A stretch of DNA of 64,000 nucleotides from Tenrec ecaudatus (Eukaryota > Chordata > Mammalia > Afrosoricida > Tenrecidae). The DNA is taken from positions 108,297,677 to 108,361,676 of the forward strand of contig NC_134542.1 of assembly GCF_050624435.1 (NCBI RefSeq), given 5' to 3'. The translations under genes were made by a program, and so were the position numbers. This document shows positions 11,861-23,460 of this stretch, one piece after another; position 1 is the first letter of the stretch; each line of letters begins with the position of its first letter. Under the pieces are notes generated by a model. It was not told the DNA's origin. It saw nothing but the letters and a program-made list of their open reading frames with translations, and made no database searches.

Positions 11861-12320
11861 TGTAGACCAGACTTTCGCTTATACCATAAATGTCTCAGGG
11901 GACTGACATAGAAGTTGAGATCAGCTTAATGAGTATATCCCTCTATTTATAAACTTCATTCTTGGGTAGTCCGAGATCAAAGATTCACTTTAAATGATGG
12001 TTCCTTCTTTAGTCCTATAACTTGTAGAGTGTAATTAAACCAGTCATTGTTTTTAGATTAACCTCAATTTGGAAAAGATTCAAGTAATTAAAGAAGCCAT
12101 CCAGGGTCCTGAAATATCGCTCCTGTCTTCTCCAAAAAACCTGGAATACACTACCATAGAACTAATACGTATGCTGAGAGGATGAACCCGTTATACTTCT
12201 TAAATCAGGGGATATTATCAGCTATGATTTACCTTTCTTGAAAATTATAACCAGTGCCCCCATCACAGTGAAATATTTTACAGTGCTTCGAAGCAGCATA
12301 ATTCCTGATCTAAGGGTATA
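11861..12320. other. Unassigned interval
   Basis: No feature supported. Confidence 0.4.
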
Positions 12321-12514
12321 AGATGGTAAAGTGGGCTAAGGACTGGGCTCCTCCCCAGAACATCGATGCTGAAACCCACGGCAAAAAGATGAGGCTGCAC
12401 CCATAAATATTTACAGCCTTAAAAAGGCTATATGGCACTTCTGTTCTGTCCAATAGGATGATTATGAGCCACAATCAACTCAGTGGCAGGAGGATGCTTC
12501 ACGTTTGGTTTGAA
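12321..12514 (+). mobile_element. AfroSINE, sense
   Basis: Sense SINE: decayed tRNA head (GGTAAAGTGGGCTAAGG), body AAAAAGATGAGGCTGCAC, AAATATTTACAGCCTTAAAA, TTCTGTTCTGTCCAATAGGA, then the RTE-like tail CAACTCAGTGGCAGGAG and a short T/G-rich end. It lies 24 bp left of the SPIN-like hAT. Confidence 0.88.
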
Positions 12515-12537
12515 GCAGCTTCTTTTCCCCTCTAAAA

Positions 12538-13024
12538 CAGTGGTCCTCAACCTTCTTAATGCCGCGACCCTTTCTTACAGTTCCTCAGGTTGTGGTGACC
12601 CTCCAAAATAAAACTATTTTCGTTGCTACTTCATAACTGTCATTTTGTTACTGTTATGAATCATAATGTAAATATCTGATAGGCAGAATGTATTTTCATT
12701 GTTACAAATTGAACATAATTAAAGCACAGTGATTAATCACAAAAACAATATGTAATTATATTTGTGAAATATTTATTTCTAATGACAAATCAATGAAAGG
12801 TTTTCTGGAAGCATGGTGTAGCATGGGTAACAGTTTTCATGCCGGGGTACTCGTATGTGGGCGTATCTGCATGTGGGAGGACCCGCCTGGAGAGGGATAA
12901 AGGAGCCGAGTCTCGGTTCCTAAGACCATGGGAAAGATGTGTTTTCTAATGGTCTTAGGTGACCCCTGTGAAAGGGTCACTCGAGCCCCCATAGGGGTCA
13001 CGACCCACAGGTTAAAAATCACTG
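12538..13024. mobile_element. SPIN-like nonautonomous hAT transposon
   Basis: A 487-bp element with hAT terminal inverted repeats: left CAGTGGTCCTCAACCTTCTT, right AACCTGTG...AAAATCACTG read inward as CAGTGATTTTTAACCTGTGG. Internal landmarks GACCCTTTCTTACAGTTCCTC, TTCGTTGCTACTTCATAACTG and TGGTCTTAGGTGACCCC correspond to the SPIN / URR1 group of hAT elements, which were shown to have entered tenrec, bushbaby, bat, rodent and opossum genomes horizontally. Flanks CTCTAAAA (12530-12537) and CTCTAGTG (13025-13032) share CTCTA and fit a diverged 8-bp hAT target duplication. No transposase frame. Confidence 0.88.
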
Positions 13025-13210
13025 CTCTAGTGTATTTGGAAATCCGAGGGGCCATTTCTTGTTCAAATAATGATTATGGTGATAATAAGAAGTAATAAGA
13101 AGGTTGCTTTTTAGTGATAAAGGGCCACAAATGTGTTCAGATCTCTCATGTGGGAGAAAGCCTCACACAATGATACCTATGCTGGGTTTTCTACAGCTCT
13201 TCATCCAAAC

Positions 13211-13405
13211 ACACTGGTGGTTTAGTGTTTAAGCATTGCCCTGCTAACTTCAAGGTCAGCAGTCTGAAATCACCAGCCACTCTGTGGGGAAAACATGGGT
13301 CTCTCTATGCCTGTAAAGATTTAGTCTCATAAACCGACACGGTCAGTTCTGCCCTGTCCTATGAGATCAGAATCTAATGCATGGCAGTGAATTCTTGGTT
13401 TTGTT
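13211..13405 (+). mobile_element. AfroSINE, sense
   Basis: tRNA-like head ACACTGGTGGTTTAGTG with GGTCAGCAGTCTGAAAT, body CCAGCCACTCTGTGGGG, then TTCTGCCCTGTCCTATGAG and the tail TGGCAGTGAATTCTTGG. A T-rich run (13398-13420) follows. Confidence 0.9.
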
Positions 13406-13441
13406 TTGTTTTTTGTTTTTCAGATGGATTTAGACATTCAA

Positions 13442-13797
13442 GTAAGTAAAAAAAAAATTGCTTATAATCACTGAGTGCAGAGAGTCCATTCTGTGGAGGA
13501 AATGTCAGTATTTTTAGCAAATGGTACTGGTAAAATGAAGAAAAACAAAACATACCTCACATAATACACAAAAACTAACTCAAAATGGATCAAAGGCCTA
13601 CATGTTCAAGGTAAAATGATAAAGAAGACAGAAAGAAAAATTATGAGACATATTTTAAAAATATATAATCTCTGTGTCCCAAACAGAAACCCATTTTAAA
13701 TAAAAATATTGCAGTATTTGTCATCATTTTAGGAAATCTTGTTGCTATAATAAAAGCATATTATCTTAACATACAATTTTCCAAATTACAAACCCCT
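13442..13797. other. Unassigned AT-rich interval
   Basis: No feature supported. Confidence 0.4.
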
Positions 13798-14490
13798 CAA
13801 TCTCCCCCTGTTGTATTCTGATGAATGCCTCTTTGTTCATATGCAAATTCTGCAGCGATACAATGAAATGTCCTGGAATACCAGCTCTGGTATTTTTTAT
13901 CCATACATTTTAATTTTATTTATGTTAAGAAATGCCTTTTCATATCAATAAAACACAAGTAAACTTACTTTTGATATTCTCTAATGTCAGTCAAATCCAC
14001 CGAACATCAGTAACGATATCCCACATTCCATGTCCTCTTCTGTATCTGGGTTTCTAGTGCATCCATATTATTATTGTCATTAAGTTATTTAATCAACACA
14101 AGCAAAATTTACTATGTGTGATATTAATGATATTCTATGCAACATTATAAATTCTGGTTGTTCGCCTTTCATTGGAATTATTACAAATATAGAACCTTGC
14201 TCTTAAGTTGGCCAGCTGCCTTCCAAATTTCTTGGTATATGAACTGCATGCTTCCAGTATTGTATCCTTTAGTTCAAATGACTCAGTTGGAATTCTCTTA
14301 GTCCCTAGATGCTTGCTTGTGTTTTGTTTTTCTCTATTACCTGAAGTTCAGTTTTGACTTCCCTCTTAAATAATATCATTTCTTGATAAAATTGCTTGAA
14401 TGTTTGAAAGTCAGCAAATCTATTTTTTTTTAATGAATCTGTTTTCACTCCACCTTCTTGTGATGCTTCTGATGTTCTTTGGTATTGTGT
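13798..14490 (-). mobile_element. RTE/BovB-like LINE fragment, antisense
   Basis: Decayed reverse-transcriptase region. Plus-strand landmarks TGTCCTGGAATACCAGCTC, AAAACACAAGTAAACTTAC, AGTAACGATATCCCACATTCC, TGTGTGATATTAATGATATTC and AAATTTCTTGGTATATGAAC follow the same order as in the 33 kb copy. Confidence 0.75.
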
Positions 14491-14496
14491 CCATGT

Positions 14497-14948
14497 TGTT
14501 ATTGTTGTGAGGTGTCCTTACGTTGGTCTTGAATCATAGCAAATCTATACCCAACAGAAACAAACACTTCTTAGATCTGTGTCATCACTAAAATTTCATG
14601 ATTGATCTCATTGTTGCGGCTACTGGGTCGATCCATCTCATCAAAGGTCTTCTTCTCTTTCCCCGGCCCTGTACTTTGCCAAGCATGAGATCTTTGTCCA
14701 GGGCCTGGCTTTTCTTTATACCATATCCAAAGTACATGAGCTGAAGCCTCACCGTCTTCACTTCTAAGACGTATTCTGGCAGTACTTCTTCCAAGACAAT
14801 CCTGCTCTTTCTTTTGCTAGTCTATGACATTTGCAACATTCTTGTGTAGTGTCCTAACTCATATGCATCAATTCTTAAGTATTTCTTAATCATTGTCCAA
14901 CTGTCATATGCACATGAAGCCACTGAAAATGCCATGGCTTTTCCAGGA
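14497..14948 (-). mobile_element. RTE/BovB-like LINE 3' end, antisense, second copy
   Basis: Separate from its left neighbour because the order restarts at the 3' tail (GTTGTGAGGTGTCC). Landmarks: TCTCATTGTTGCGGCTACTG, CTGTACTTTGCCAAGCATGAG, CTTCTTCCAAGACAATCCTG, TCATTGTCCAACTGTCATATG. A 68-codon frame on the minus strand (14588-14794) is a relic of the RTE ORF C-terminal end. Confidence 0.8.
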
Positions 14949-15720
14949 GATGTAAATCAAACAATGAGGTATCAGCTTACAACCACAACACTAGCCTAAA
15001 TCATAAAAACAGAAAATAAAAAAATTCTGGAGAGTGTGCAAAGAGATTTTACCTCTTATACATTGCTAGTGGGCTTGTAAATATGTACAAATATTGTGCC
15101 AATCAATATGACACTGCCTAAAGCAATTAGGAATGGAAAATTCAAACCAACAAAACCTCTGCTGGATATATATCCCAAAGAAGTAAGAAACACATTAGCA
15201 TAGGCATCTACATGTACTCCCATGTTCATTGAAGCATAGTTCACAATAGCAAGAAACTGGGAACAGTTTCCTACAATGTCCTGCAGTTGAAGAATGGAGT
15301 AAGACACACCACTATGTACACACAATGGAATACAATCTCTCTCTAAATAAACAAGCACAATAAAATAACTGCCATAGAGTTGAGACCAACTCACAGCAAC
15401 CCTCTTGGACAGGGTCGAACTGCCCCTGTGAGCTTCTGAGACTGTAACTCTTTACGGGACTAGACGGCCCATCTTTCTACCACAGAGCAGCTGGGGGCTT
15501 CAAACTGTTAGACTTAAAGTTAGCAGACCAGCTCACAACCAGCATGCAGCCAGGGTTACTTCGATCATTTCGGTTTTTACAGCGAAGTCCAAGGGAATGC
15601 CATGCATCTGTAAAAACCTCCAACCCCCTCTTAGCATTGATGGACCCAGAAACCATGAGGTTGAATGAGGTTAGTGAATCACAAAAGAACAAATATTATA
15701 TAAGACCATTGCTATAATGA
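14949..15720 (+). pseudogene. L1 ORF2 end and 3'UTR, split by a SINE
   Basis: Plus-orientation L1. Landmarks AATGAGGTATCAGCTTACA, ACATTGCTAGTGGGCTTGTA, GGATATATATCCCAAAGAAG, TACTCCCATGTTCATTGAAG, ACACAATGGAATACAATCTC, then after the SINE GTTGAATGAGGTTAGTGAATC and CAAAAGAACAAATATTATAT. It is full of stops. The AfroSINE at 15362-15555 interrupts it between the end of ORF2 and the 3'UTR. Confidence 0.8.
15362..15555 (-). mobile_element. AfroSINE, antisense, inside L1
   Basis: Antisense SINE motifs GCCATAGAGTTGAGACCAAC, CAGCAACCCTCTTGGACAGG, TCTGAGACTGTAACTCTTTA, CAGAGCAGCTGGGGGCTTC and a head ending CAGCCAGGG. It interrupts the L1 so is younger than it. No clean target duplication was visible. 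Confidence 0.88.
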
Positions 15721-16335
15721 TAAACACCAAGGCAAGCCAGTCATTTATTCTCACATCATATTATTGAATCCAGTCTCCAAAGCAATAAGGCGGTTGGCCA
15801 GAAACATGCCTATGAACCACATAGCACACCTTTATTTGGACGTCTTCAAAAACAGTTCCATAGGGGAGACTTGATCTCAGTTTCCCGTGTTAGGTGGAGA
15901 AGATAAGCCATTTCCTACCATGCAACATCCTTCTAACCCACCTCAGATCAACAGAGACTCCTACAAGGGTGCCCATTGAACCTTAATGGAAATTCAAGTT
16001 CAGAGGTGAGGGCAGTGGACATCTTCGTCTCAGGGAAGGTGATTTCATTTCGGTTGCTGGGTAAACCAGGTGGGACAACCTGCCTTTGAGAAATATTCTT
16101 AATGTGACTTACATAGACTCGGCAATGGCAATATCCCAAGGATTATTTTCCTTATTGGACAGGTTTGACCTACTTTCTATATAGCCTTTGGTAAACCAGG
16201 CTGCATATTACAGACTTTAGCTTTTGTCCTTTCAAAATGCACAACTGCCTTCATATGCCACACCAGAAGAATCACATTTTTAAACCCTACTAATCAAACT
16301 GGATTTTAAACACATCTGTAGGCCATTCAAGAACT
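15721..16335. other. Unassigned interval
   Basis: May include more of the old L1 3'UTR on the left, but nothing firm can be assigned. Confidence 0.4.
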
Positions 16336-16905
16336 AAAATATTATTATTTTGTCATATATTACACTGTCTAACATCTCCCCCTGCCCTCTTCTCTGCTGT
16401 CCCTCCCCCAGGGAGGAGGCTATATTTAGATTCCTGTAATCAGTTCCCGCTTTCCACCCCACATTCTCTCCACCCTGCAGGCATCGCCACTCTCATCACT
16501 GGTTCTGGAGGAATCATCTGTCCTGGATTCCCTGTGTTTCCGGTTGCTATCTGGACAAATGTACATCCTCTGGTCTAGCCAGATTTGCAAGGTAGTATTG
16601 GCATCATGATAGTGGCGGGAGGAAATATTCAAGAACTAGAGGAAAGTTATATGTTTCATCGTTACTACTCTGCACCCTGCCTGGTTCATCTTCTCCCTAC
16701 AACCCCTCAGTAAGGGGGTTCATGGGGTAGGGGAGTGGGGAGGAAGGGGGAAAATGAGCAGCAGATACTAAGGGCTCAAGTAGAAGGCAAATGTTTTGAG
16801 AATGATGATGGCAACAAATGTACCTATGTTCTTGACACAATGAATGTATGTGTGGATTGTGATAAGAATTGTATGAGCCCCCAATAAAATGATTTTTAAA
16901 ATGTA
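16336..16905 (+). mobile_element. CTC element with 5' inversion
   Basis: Right part 16711-16905 is sense: GGGTTCATGGGGTAG, polypurine tract, GGGCTCAAGTAGAAGGC, AACAAATGTACCTATGTTC, then GAGCCCCCAATAAAATGATT at the 3' end. Left part 16336-16710 is the same family in antisense (ATTATTATTTTGTCATATAT, GGTCTAGCCAGATTTGCAAGG). The breakpoints correspond to family positions only about 15 bases apart, so the copy is one inverted insertion and not two. No clear target duplication. Confidence 0.85.
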
Positions 16906-18717
16906 GGAAATATCTGGATCGATTTGAAGTCATCATATAAGGGTATACAAGAAAGCTAAATTGTAAGATTTGTTGAAAATAGCAGAAAAGGTCAAGAAAC
17001 CATATGACTGGCTCCCAAAATAAATGTCTGCCCTTTTCTTTCTGGAGCATACTGATTCAAGTGACTAGAAATTATCCATAAATTCATATTGGTATGCATG
17101 CTATACATTGTCAATGCAGTGTGTTTGTATTAATTTGGGGATAATAAACCATAAAGTAAATATATAGATGATTTTACATATAAAATTAGCACATATTTAC
17201 CTAATTACTGTTATAAATGAAGAGAGCAAATAGTTTGTAATGTATGTTAACATCTGTTTTGCTTCACCATTATCATAAAAAGAACTAGAGATATGCATCA
17301 TAACCAGAATATGAGAATTTACTACTACTCTTGTTTGCTATTTCATTACAAAGTGCATCCTTACTTTGATATTGGTTTCACAGTCTATCCCTAATAAAAC
17401 TTATCAGAATGGAAAAAAAACTGAAATACTTCCTTAGCTTTAAGGCTGAAATACTATATAGTGTGAAAAGAATCAGATAACTATTGTCTTGAAATTACAG
17501 ATTTGGTAGTCTTTAGACTTCAGCTCAAGTATCTTGCTTTCAGAGTCCCCGTTCTGCCTTTGTGAATGAGCATTAACGAAAGTTTTGCCCTATATCCAGT
17601 CCTCATTGTTTGTGTAAATAATGTTCAGTCTCTTCAATTTTTAATCTTTATAATCAACAATCTATGTGTTTTAGTATAAAAAGCTGTTCCATATATGTTT
17701 ATTTTTCTTTTTTCAACAGAATTTTAAATTCTAATCATTGGCTAAATTAATGATATAGATTATTCAATAGAATAATCATGTGCCTCATAAGGATGATTTC
17801 AAATGTTCCCCAATCAAATGATAAGAGTGTCTCTAAAGTGAACCAGGAACATGGATAAATCTCAAGTGACTGAACATTATTTGCACAAATAATGGGGCTT
17901 GGTGATAGCGCAATACTTTTAACAATATTCATTCACAATGACAGAAGCATGCCTACTATGTTAATACATGTCATAATAATGCAAGGATAGCATTCAAACA
18001 GCAAATACAGTCATCCCAGGGAATTAATTGGGCACCCTCAGGCTGGAGATCCAAACCAAAGTACAATGACCACCAGTTCTGTATCTTGGGATTGCAGTCA
18101 TCTGCTTCTTCTCACACTAGGGACTTTCAAACTTAAGTCCAAGGGATACAGCTGTGTTTGAGGTACCACTCAGTTCATTTAATGGGGTTTCCACATCAAG
18201 TCCTTCTGGTGTGGTCTATGAAGGATGTTCTATACCTCCAAAGAATATAGTCTAAAGTCCCATGCGTCTATAGCACATGACTTGGGTCGCCAAGGGATTT
18301 AGAGAAACTAAGTATCCAATTAGGACATAGTACCAGGCATATTCCCTTCCTTTGGGTCTATGTAAGTGTTTGGTTGTTTTTTTTTCCCCTTGATGAGGAA
18401 TTTCTCTTCCCATCATAGAATTTTGCAAGACCAATGACTTACTCATTGTGAATATCGTTTTCTAACAATGGAAATAGTGACTATCCACATAGAGTTCATC
18501 AGATGGAATACACAAGACTCCAGTAGAAAATATCTACAGAAAGATGATTAGAAAGGGGGGTTAACAGAGAATTTGCATCAAATATTCACGGCATGTTGAC
18601 TTGGCTTGTGATGGTCTAACGAAGTACACTAAAATGTTATACCCGAGTGTTTCACTACAAACAAAACTTTATAGCAATTCTAGAAGTCTTTGCTGTTTTA
18701 ATTTAACAATGCTTTCG
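16906..18717. other. Unassigned AT-rich DNA
   Basis: About 1.8 kb without a recognisable family. Short frames only. Confidence 0.5.
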
Positions 18718-19165
18718 TGCTTGGATGATTTCGTGTCAAGAAGACACTCGTGGCTAGGGGTAGAGTCAAACCTGTCAATCAAGTGGTAGCTTGACAACAG
18801 CCTTTGGGTGGGAGGCTTTTGCATAAGACTTAGGGACTCTGGGAGATTCTATTTCTTTGCCCTTCCCCCTTCCTGCCTGCTGGAACTGTCTGCCTAAAGG
18901 GGTGGCCCCACGTGGACTGACCTTGGGGGCTCCTAGTACCCTGCCATATTTCCACTGACCTTAGATGGACAAAACTCTGTACTCGCTGGACGGTATCTCC
19001 CTGCTAACTTTTGGCATTGGCTATGTGAGTCTGCTGAGGGAATTATGGACTTGAGTTGGACTGGCCTGGATGCCTTCTTGATATATAAATACTTGTTGAT
19101 ATAAAGCTCTTGTACATACATGAGTGTCACTGGATTTCTTTCTCTAGATAGCCTGGGCTGATACA
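18718..19165 (-). mobile_element. Solo LTR, MaLR-like family (copy B, divergent)
   Basis: Antisense LTR. In its own sense it starts TGTATCAGCCCAGGCTATC, and it contains the complement of GGGGTAGAGTCAAACCTGTC, matching the segment CAGGCTAGACTCCACCCC of copy E at 37.9 kb. It has a TATA-like TATATAAATAC near 19080 in the antisense strand. Right limit is clear, left limit approximate; no duplication confirmed. Confidence 0.7.
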
Positions 19166-19989
19166 AATTCCTTCCTATTATTCCCCATAATAAAATTAAT
19201 TTACCTTTGAAACTCCTGATTTTGCTCTCTATGATTGGAGACATTGCCAAAATGGCATTGTAAAATTTCAGTCATACTCTATAAAGAAGGAAGATGGTAA
19301 ATTTTCAACAAAGTGAGTGTGTGTGTTAATATGCTGATGTAGCTCCCAGCAATCTGGAAAATTATGGTAAGTTATTTGATGGCAAGGCATCTTTAGAATG
19401 TCATCCAAAATAATTTCCATTCCCAACCACATAGCTCAATATGTTTATGCTAGAGAATCTCAGGCTCCAAGAATGACTGATTGGATTGATGTAATTTCCA
19501 TGTGAAGGTTATTGATATTTCACATATTCATAAGCAATTACTTGAATGGTAATGTTGGGAATAATATATCACTGGACTGAACTACTCTAGTAATATACTA
19601 AAACATGAATTTTTTACTTTTCACTTATAATTTTTCTTCCCAGGATATTGCTTTTATAAAATCATCCCTAAACTTTATTTTTTCACAACGGGTGGTAAAT
19701 AAGTAACTCTGATATTTTCCTTTAGTTTTCATGATCCCTCTGTGGAATAGAATTATTATAAGTAAAGAAAAAGTCTCTGAAATATTTTAATGAGAACCTG
19801 CAATATCATCATATTCATCTGCGCTAAATTCGTAATATATTCAACTTAAACTTTAGGATTACCAAATATGTAAATTTCATAGTAATATTCAGTGTTCATA
19901 CAATTTAAAAAGCTTTGATTAAATTTAGTTGACTTTTCTTTTAAAATGCATCTTCAGGCAGAATCTTAAACAACCCACGACTATCAAGT
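19166..19989. other. Unassigned AT-rich interval
   Basis: No feature supported. Confidence 0.45.
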
Positions 19990-20165
19990 CCATTCTGAAT
20001 CATAGACTGATTAAAACAGAGTACAACAATTCCATGGGATTGCTGAGACGGTAAATCTCTACTGAAGCAAATAGCCTCACCTTTCTTCTGGCAAAGTAGC
20101 TGGTTGGTGTGAAGTTCCCTGCCGGCCTTGCAGTTAGCAGGCAACACTCACTGTGATACAACCAA
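19990..20165 (-). mobile_element. AfroSINE, antisense
   Basis: Decayed antisense SINE: ACAACAATTCCATGGGATTG, GAGACGGTAAATCTCTACTG, TGGCAAAGTAGCTGGTTGG, CTTGCAGTTAGCAGGCAAC. Confidence 0.75.
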
Positions 20166-20234
20166 CTGTGTCACCATTCCTTCCTCCTTCAACCATACGC
20201 ACAAGATAAAGTAGTTATAAAGCCAGTAAAGTAG

Positions 20235-20400
20235 AAGAGCAGCCAAACAGAGGAAGACCATTAAGAAGATGGGTGTGCACTGGGGCTGCAACAATGGGCT
20301 CAAACGTAACAACCTGGACGGTGGCCCAAGATAGAGCAGCAGTTCGTTCTGGTGCATACTGGGCGGCTGACTCTGAAAGGGTTAGCTAGCACCTAACCAG
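20235..20400 (+). mobile_element. RTE/BovB-like 3' end, sense
   Basis: GAGGAAGACCATTAAGAAGAT, GGCTGCAACAATGGGCTC, GATAGAGCAGCAGTTCGTTC and the tail TAGCACCTAACC match the sense RTE 3' end also seen at 42.6 kb. Confidence 0.8.
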
Positions 20401-20953
20401 TTTCAGCTAGTTGCATAAATATGTGTATATTGTTCAGGTACATATAACTCAAACTTTATATATGAAGATTAATGATCTAATTCACCTTCATGTTTACTTC
20501 CATTTCTCATCACCTACCTCCCCCAATATAATATTTTAACTGAAATTTTAATCTAGAATAAGAAAGGTACAGGAAAATATAACATATTTTAAGAAAGAAA
20601 ATAATTTTATGTACAGAAAATGGAAGGGATGCCATAGTATGGCATGACTTCTTGCATATTGTACATAAAAAAAGAATACCTTAATGAATTCTTGAGTTTT
20701 ACAAATATCACCTATCTTATAGTGTCCAGAAGCCATTGTTGAATGTTGTGATCAAAGATGCCATAGAATACTAATTAAAATGGGGAAAATGCAAAACAAA
20801 ATTTCAAATTATAATGAATCCAAAATTTCAGGAGCCATAGAAGTTGAATATAGATACCCCTGACACTATTGGCTTAACATCAACTTGTAATCTTGGATCA
20901 AAAATAAAGAGTTATCTTGAAATTAAACAATAAACTAAATACTAAATCCTTTG
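20401..20953. other. Unassigned AT-rich interval
   Basis: No feature supported. Confidence 0.4.
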
Positions 20954-21125
20954 TCATGGCATTAATTTAGTCTCAGCATGACCCACTAGGACAGTTTGTC
21001 ACATCTGGCATGAGATTTCAAAGTTTGTAATCATTATGTCTCCTGAGGAGCACATAGGCATAGAGGGGTTTCGAACTGCAGACCTCTTAGTTACCAGCAG
21101 AGCTCTTCTTATCCACAGGAACTCC
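20954..21125 (-). mobile_element. AfroSINE, antisense
   Basis: GGCATTAATTTAGTCTCAGC, ATGACCCACTAGGACAG, GGGGTTTCGAACTGCAGACC, CTTAGTTACCAGCAG. It abuts the RTE copy on its right. Confidence 0.75.
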
Positions 21126-21129
21126 AGGA

Positions 21130-22750
21130 CGCCTTCAAGCAAAGAATGCTTTTGCTGTTAGGTGCATTACGTACAAAGAAAAGAAGCACCAACTGGTCCA
21201 GTCTCATCATCGTGCCAATCCATTTCCTTGGAGTCTTCTCTTCATGGACACACTAGCATGCCAAGAGTAATATCCTTTTGTGTTTTTTAGGAGTACTATC
21301 TTTATTTAGGGATTGGTTCCGTCTTCATACCATGTTCAAAGTACACGGGAGGTCTCGACTTCATCACTACCAAGGAGCAGTGTGGCTGTACCTCTTACAC
21401 GACGGACTTGCTTGTTCTCCTGGAAGTCAATAGCATATTCAATATTCTTCATCCAAACTATAATCTAAATATACCACTGTCCTTCCATTTGCCTTACATA
21501 CTATTTCCCTTTCAAATGTGTAAGAAGTGATTGAAATGACCATGATTGGGGTCCGGTTCCCTTTTGTTGATGAAATGACATCTTTAGTTTTAAATACTTT
21601 TAAGATGTTCTTTGCAGTATTGGGGCTTCAAACAACACATCCTTCAATTTCTTCACTGCTGGGTTCATGGGTGTTGACTATGAATGCCAGTAAAACGATG
21701 CGTTGGGCAGCATCCATCCTTCTCTGCCATGACGCTGTTGATTGGCACTTACTGCAAAGCATGTTGCTTCATATTGCAGTGTAATCCATAGGAAGACTTT
21801 GATCTTTATCAGTACATTCTCTCAGATCTCTTTCCTTTCAGCAAGCAAGGTTGTGTTGTGTCATCAGCATATTACAGGTGGTTAATGAGTCTTCCTCCAA
21901 AGTTGTTGCCATATTTGTCTTCATATAATCCTCCTTTCTAGATTATGTGCTCAACAATACGCATAGTGAAAGCATATCATGCTGACACACAACTATGAAG
22001 AATTTTTAACCAGTCAGTATACCCTCGTTGTATTTGAACAACAGCTTCTGGGTCTTTGTACAGATTCCAAGTGAATACAATTAAATGTACAAGAATTCTC
22101 ACTCTTCCTAATTCATTCATAATCAGTCATATACCACACCATTGAATGTTTTCATATAGTCAATAAATCGCATGTAAACATGTTTCTGGTATCTTCTACT
22201 TTCAGCCAATATCAAACCAATGTCAATAATGAGCTCATTCACTCTATGTCATTTTCTGAATTTGATGTGAATTTCTAGAAGCTACCTGTCAATACAGTAC
22301 TGTAACCATTTAAATTATCCTTAGCAAAAATTTATTTTCATGTGTTATTAATTATAATGTTCAATAAAGACACCTGAATTCTGTTGGATAACCTTTCTTT
22401 GAAGTAGGCATGTATATGGTTTCTTCCAGTGGGTTGGCTAAATAGCTGTCATAATATGTTCTTGGCATAGCTGAGTGAGGACTTTCAGCATTGGTTCCCT
22501 TTGCTACATCAGAGCAGTGAGCATCCAGTCATTTCCTAGAGACTTCTTTTTTTTTTTTTTGACAAATCCTTCAGTGCATCTTGTACATCTTCCTTCCTTA
22601 CCATCCCTTCTCAACCATATGCTATCTTCTGAAATAGTTGAATGTCAACCATTTCTTTTTGGTACAGTGTACCTGTGTATTTCTTCCATCCTGTGTTGAT
22701 AATTTTGCATAGTTCGTTATTTTGTTCATAGGATACATCAATATTCCATC
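21130..22750 (-). mobile_element. RTE/BovB-like LINE, 1.6-kb antisense copy
   Basis: Covers the 3' tail through most of the reverse-transcriptase region. Landmarks in order: GCTGTTAGGTGCATTACG, ACCATGTTCAAAGTACAC, AGTCAATAGCATATTCAATA, TTCAGCAAGCAAGGTTGTG, GTTAATGAGTCTTCCTCCAA, TCAATAAATCGCATGTAAAC, AGGCATGTATATGGTTTCTTC, AGTTGAATGTCAACCATTTC. A T-run near 22550 replaces part of the consensus. It is riddled with stops. Confidence 0.85.
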
Positions 22751-23305
22751 TTATTTCTTATTTTTCCACAGGTATTTCAATGTCAGAAATGATGAACATG
22801 TTGCAAATTTAATAAAAAGTTTCCTAAACAATAATTTAGTTTTATTAGTAAAGAATGTTTGTCTTGAGAAGAGTGGTTTTAAGAACTATCCATATGATAT
22901 TAAATAGATTGAAAAATTACATACAAAACTTTTGGACCTGAGAGTTTATGTTAACTATAGAGGAGAATTCTGGAAAGGAGAATGAGTGGTTTGCAGTGAT
23001 ATATTGAGAGGAAACTAAGAGGATGTGAACTATCATTGAAAAAGAGGAAACTCTTCGTCATAGCAGATGGATTTTGGGTAGAAGCAAAAAAATATCAGAA
23101 AAGTGATTCCTTGTGCTTTATAAATTAAACTGAGCTGTGTGAATCATAACAATAATAGATAATATTATGAAGGATAAAAATTTCAGAATACTTGATTATG
23201 TTCATTTGAATCTATACATAGATCAGGAGGCAGTCAATTTATAAATAAGGACATGATGCTTTGGAGGGTAGGAGGGTAGAGGGTCAGAAAAAGATGGAAG
23301 ATCTT
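22751..23305. other. Unassigned AT-rich interval
   Basis: No feature supported. Confidence 0.4.
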
Positions 23306-23452
23306 GGCCAGCTGGGTTGACGCAGTGCTTGTAGCACTGGGCTGTAGTGTAGCAGAGCAGAGGACTGCACGTATGGCATAGGACCATGTAGGCTTTTCTA
23401 TTGTTGTACATAGCTTCACTATGAGTTAGAATTGGCTTGCCAGACCCTAACA
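23306..23452 (+). mobile_element. AfroSINE, sense, internally shortened
   Basis: tRNA head GGCCAGCTGGGTTGACGCAG with GTAGCACTGGGCTG, body partly missing, then TCACTATGAGTTAGAATTGG and a tail running to CCCTAACAACTC. Confidence 0.65.
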
Positions 23453-23460
23453 ACTCAATG

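Noticed and set aside
16336..16905. Two separate head-to-head CTC insertions
   Set aside because: The breakpoints correspond to neighbouring consensus positions and no target duplication separates the halves, so a single inverted insertion is simpler.
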